Shown here: positions 62,131 through 64,000 of the stretch, one piece after another
Position numbering within the stretch: the stretch's first letter is position 1
How the letters are laid out: every line of letters starts with the position of its first letter
Origin: Bin5 sp963662575
Lineage (GTDB): Bacteria > Chloroflexota > Anaerolineae > Caldilineales > Caldilineaceae
DNA length: 64,000 nucleotides
Reading direction: 5' to 3'
Assembly: GCA_963662575.1 (NCBI GenBank)
Contig: OY759723.1
Location: forward strand, 2,914,001-2,978,000
The notes under the pieces: model-generated
What the model saw: only the letters and a program-made list of their open reading frames with translations
Databases searched by the model: none
Told to the model about the DNA's origin: nothing
Translations under genes and position numbers: made by a program

Positions 62131-62163
62131 AGACTGCAGGTGGGGTAGGAGACAATGTTGGCT

Positions 62164-62345
62164 AGACACGTTGCTGGAGAAGAATAAACACGGTGGCGAG
62201 CCTAGGGGGGCGTTGCGGGGGCGCAGCCCCTGCACAAGGGAGGCCGCTTGCGGCCGACCGCCCATAAATACAACAATGAGGGGAGAAAGAACACCTTTGG
62301 TCGCCTCATTCAGGGTTACGAATCAGTTGCGGCTGAGTAGGTAAC
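62164..62345 (+). repeat. dispersed structured repeat, copy D
   Basis: The core (62205-62263) matches copy C except that the second hairpin is GGCCGC-tt-GCGGCC in place of GGGCC-gaa-GGCCC: sequence changed on both arms, pairing kept. It is preceded by ACACGTTGCT like copy C. It is followed by CGCCTCATTCAGG, GCGGCTGAG, which resembles the sequence after copy B (GGCCTCATACAGG, GTGGCTGAG). Confidence 0.8.
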
Positions 62346-62449
62346 TTTTTTTGGATTCTCTAATGCCCGGTGTTAGCCTTCACGGATAAGAGTCGGCCAA
62401 CCAAGGGACTGCGCACAAGGCGGTCCCAAGAAAGATAGAGAGGATTGGG

Positions 62450-63682
62450 ATGAAGAGAGATCTGGATCGACTGATGGCGGAACGCAATCTGGACGGTTTT
62501 CTGGTTCTGGGCGAAGGGCATGGCCCGGTCATGCGATACCTCACCAGCGGCGGGTACTTTGAGGGTGCCCTTCTTCTCAAGTCGCGCGGCGAGGAGGTTA
62601 CGCTCGTCCACGGCATGATGGAGCGGGACACGGCAGCGGACACGGGTCTTCGTACCATTAACAGAGAGGAACACTTTAACGGGTATGAGCTGCTCAAGGA
62701 ATTCGGCGGCGACCGGCTGGCTGCGAACGCCGCCTACCTCGCCCGCGCCATGGAGATGGTCGGGCTGCGCGGACGGGTAGGCGTCTATGGCCAGCAGGAT
62801 GCCGGCGCGTCGCTGGCGCTGATCGAAAAAGTGAAGGAGCAGATCGAGGGCATCGAAATCGTCGGCGAATTCGGCGAGACACTCTTCAGCCAGGCATTTG
62901 TCACCAAGGACGACGCCGAATTGGAGATTCTGCAGCGGGCCGGGCGGCTCACTTGCGCAGTGGTGGGGGACGTACAGGCGTTCATTCAGGAGCATGAAGT
63001 GGGCCGGGATGAGACTCTGTTGAAGCCAGACGGGGAGCCGCTGACGATCGGCGATGTAAAGGCTTTCATGCGAGGGCGGTTACATGCAAACGGCTTGAAG
63101 GAGGACCACGGCACCATTTTTTCGCAGGGCCGTGACGCCGGCGTGCCCCATAACGCAGGGGATCCGGCGATGCCGCTGCAGCTGGGCCGCACCATCATCT
63201 TCGACATTTTTCCGACAACGGAAGAGGGTTACTTCCACGACCTGACCCGCACCTGGAGCCTGGGCTATGCAACCGACGAAGTGCAGGAAGTATACGACCA
63301 GACCAAGGAGATCTTTGACCGCGTAATGGCAGAGTTGGCGTTAGGTCGTCCGACGCGGGAGTATCAGATCATGACCTGCGACTACTACGAAAGCAAGGGT
63401 CACAAGACGTTGCGCAGCCATCCTGGCACCGAAGAAGGTTATGTACACGGCCTTGGCCACGGCATCGGCCTCGAGATCCACGAGGAGCCGCGTTTCAGCC
63501 ACGCCCAGGGCGAAAATACCGTCCTGCTGCCGGGACACGTCGTCACCATTGAGCCGGGTCTGTACTATCCCAGTCGCGGATTCGGCGTGCGCGTCGAGGA
63601 CGCCGTCGCCTATAACGAAGCGGGCGAACTCATCTGGTTAACAGATTATCCGTACGATCTCGTCGTTCCGATGAAGGGATAG
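62450..63682 (+). CDS. M24-family metallopeptidase (Xaa-Pro aminopeptidase-like)
   Basis: A 410-residue pita-bread-fold peptidase or creatinase relative. The N-terminal creatinase-like domain (about 1-155) is followed by the catalytic domain. Metal ligands are visible as IIFDIFP and YFHDLTRTW (two Asp), HGLGHGIGLEIHEEP (His), TIEPGLYYP (Glu) and GVRVEDAV (Glu). It probably removes N-terminal residues before proline from peptides in the cytoplasm. The start codon follows GAGAGGATTGGG. It stands alone, with the repeat pair upstream and a bidirectional terminator downstream. Confidence 0.92.
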   Translation: MKRDLDRLMAERNLDGFLVLGEGHGPVMRYLTSGGYFEGALLLKSRGEEVTLVHGMMERDTAADTGLRTINREEHFNGYELLKEFGGDRLAANAAYLARAMEMVGLRGRVGVYGQQDAGASLALIEKVKEQIEGIEIVGEFGETLFSQAFVTKDDAELEILQRAGRLTCAVVGDVQAFIQEHEVGRDETLLKPDGEPLTIGDVKAFMRGRLHANGLKEDHGTIFSQGRDAGVPHNAGDPAMPLQLGRTIIFDIFPTTEEGYFHDLTRTWSLGYATDEVQEVYDQTKEIFDRVMAELALGRPTREYQIMTCDYYESKGHKTLRSHPGTEEGYVHGLGHGIGLEIHEEPRFSHAQGENTVLLPGHVVTIEPGLYYPSRGFGVRVEDAVAYNEAGELIWLTDYPYDLVVPMKG

Positions 63683-63693
63683 CGAGGAGAGAA

Positions 63694-63738
63694 CTGAGAA
63701 AAAGAGAGAGGAGCGAGTTACCGTCTCGCTCCTCTCTC
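63694..63738. terminator. bidirectional terminator
   Basis: A perfect 14-bp stem (63704-63717 with 63725-63738, 7-base loop) lies between convergent genes. On the minus strand it is followed by TTTTTCTC, and on the plus strand by a weak T-rich stretch. Confidence 0.85.
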
Positions 63739-63768
63739 ATCACATTTCTTTAGGTTGCATCTCTCTGG

Positions 63769-64000
63769 CTAACTGTCGTCAGAACTTTCCTCATCCTCCT
63801 CCGACACGTCAACCACTTCCAGCGTATACGTTCCCTCTTCATCACCCACTGCAGAGCTGACTTCAACGACCAGCTCAAGGTCGCTGGGAACCTCCAGCTC
63901 TTCCAGCGCGGCGTCGGTATCATATGAATCGTCATCAGTCATAATTGGCGAATCACTGTTGAGATAGAGGGCCAGATAGGTATCGAAATCTTCGCTACGG
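63769..64000 (-). CDS. C-terminus of an acidic PPC-like protein (runs off the window)
   Basis: A minus-strand frame open from the window edge for 77 codons to TAG 63771-63769. It reads EDFDTYLALYLNSDSPIMTDDDS, then LEVPSDLELVVEVSS and GDEEGTYTLEVVD, ending in a run of acidic residues (EEDEESSDDS). The pattern FDTYL.LY...DDS...Y.V.V.S...GTYTL matches bacterial pre-peptidase C-terminal (PPC) domains of secreted proteins. The rest of the protein is outside. Assignment to PPC is by pattern only. Confidence 0.7.
   Translation of the reverse strand, partial: RSEDFDTYLALYLNSDSPIMTDDDSYDTDAALEELEVPSDLELVVEVSSAVGDEEGTYTLEVVDVSEEDEESSDDS

Noticed and set aside
1..64000. tRNA and rRNA genes
   Set aside because: No stretch with the conserved tRNA T-arm sequence in the right context and no rRNA core sequences were seen by eye.

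Overview
The window looks like a high-GC Gram-negative-type or monoderm environmental bacterium, most likely a Chloroflexota (Caldilinea/Anaerolinea-like). The reasons are the fused shikimate kinase/dehydroquinate synthase, T-box control of trp genes, many phytanoyl-CoA-dioxygenase-like, SDR and VOC genes beside an orphan sugar ABC importer, and a PPC-like acidic domain. No rRNA or tRNA gene was seen, and the taxonomy is inference.

Region 1 (1-23765) is an aromatic amino acid supercluster. On the plus strand run DAHP synthase (cut by the window edge), tyrA, aroA, aroE, trpB and trpA. Facing them on the minus strand is a long array that reads trpE-trpS-trpG-kinase-trpD-trpC-DUF554-trpF-aroC-aroKB-aroQ. 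It starts at a consensus sigma70 promoter and passes through a T-box leader whose specifier is UGG (Trp). Together the two arrays encode every step from DAHP to chorismate and from chorismate to tryptophan, plus prephenate dehydrogenase. Between them lie a PucR-type regulator, two unknown proteins, an M23 peptidase and a solute-binding protein.

Region 2 (24027-28504) holds a dCMP-deaminase-family gene, a membrane protein, ftsH with its own promoter, and a Tat-type metallophosphoesterase.

Region 3 (28546-47229) is a catabolic or uptake island. A minus-strand series encodes two sugar permeases, a lipoprotein solute-binding protein, a hydroxyacid dehydrogenase, three SDRs, two VOC proteins, two PhyH-type dioxygenases, an MBL-fold hydrolase, a glycosidase-like protein and a sugar isomerase-like protein. 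A divergent plus-strand trio encodes a Gfo/Idh/MocA oxidoreductase, a ThDP enzyme and a VOC protein. No ATP-binding subunit is present. Three gene remnants (VOC, hydroxyacid dehydrogenase, solute-binding protein C-terminus) lie between the intact genes, showing past gene loss.

Region 4 (47494-54490) has mutS with a CHAT-peptidase gene behind a good promoter, then about 2 kb of gene-poor DNA with an ISAs1-type transposase remnant, nested tandem repeats and one copy of a structured dispersed repeat.

Region 5 (54491-58251) is a protein-thiocarboxylate sulfur-transfer cluster: a JAMM protease, a MoaD/ThiS-type carrier ending GG-SR, a rhodanese-MoeB fusion and a CysM-like synthase. The carrier is preceded by a strong promoter and a roughly 310-nt structured leader ending in an intrinsic terminator. 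This is the best candidate here for an undescribed regulatory RNA.

Region 6 (58306-64000) holds a LolD/FtsX-type ABC exporter, two more copies of the dispersed repeat, an M24 peptidase, and the C-terminus of a PPC-like acidic protein running off the end.
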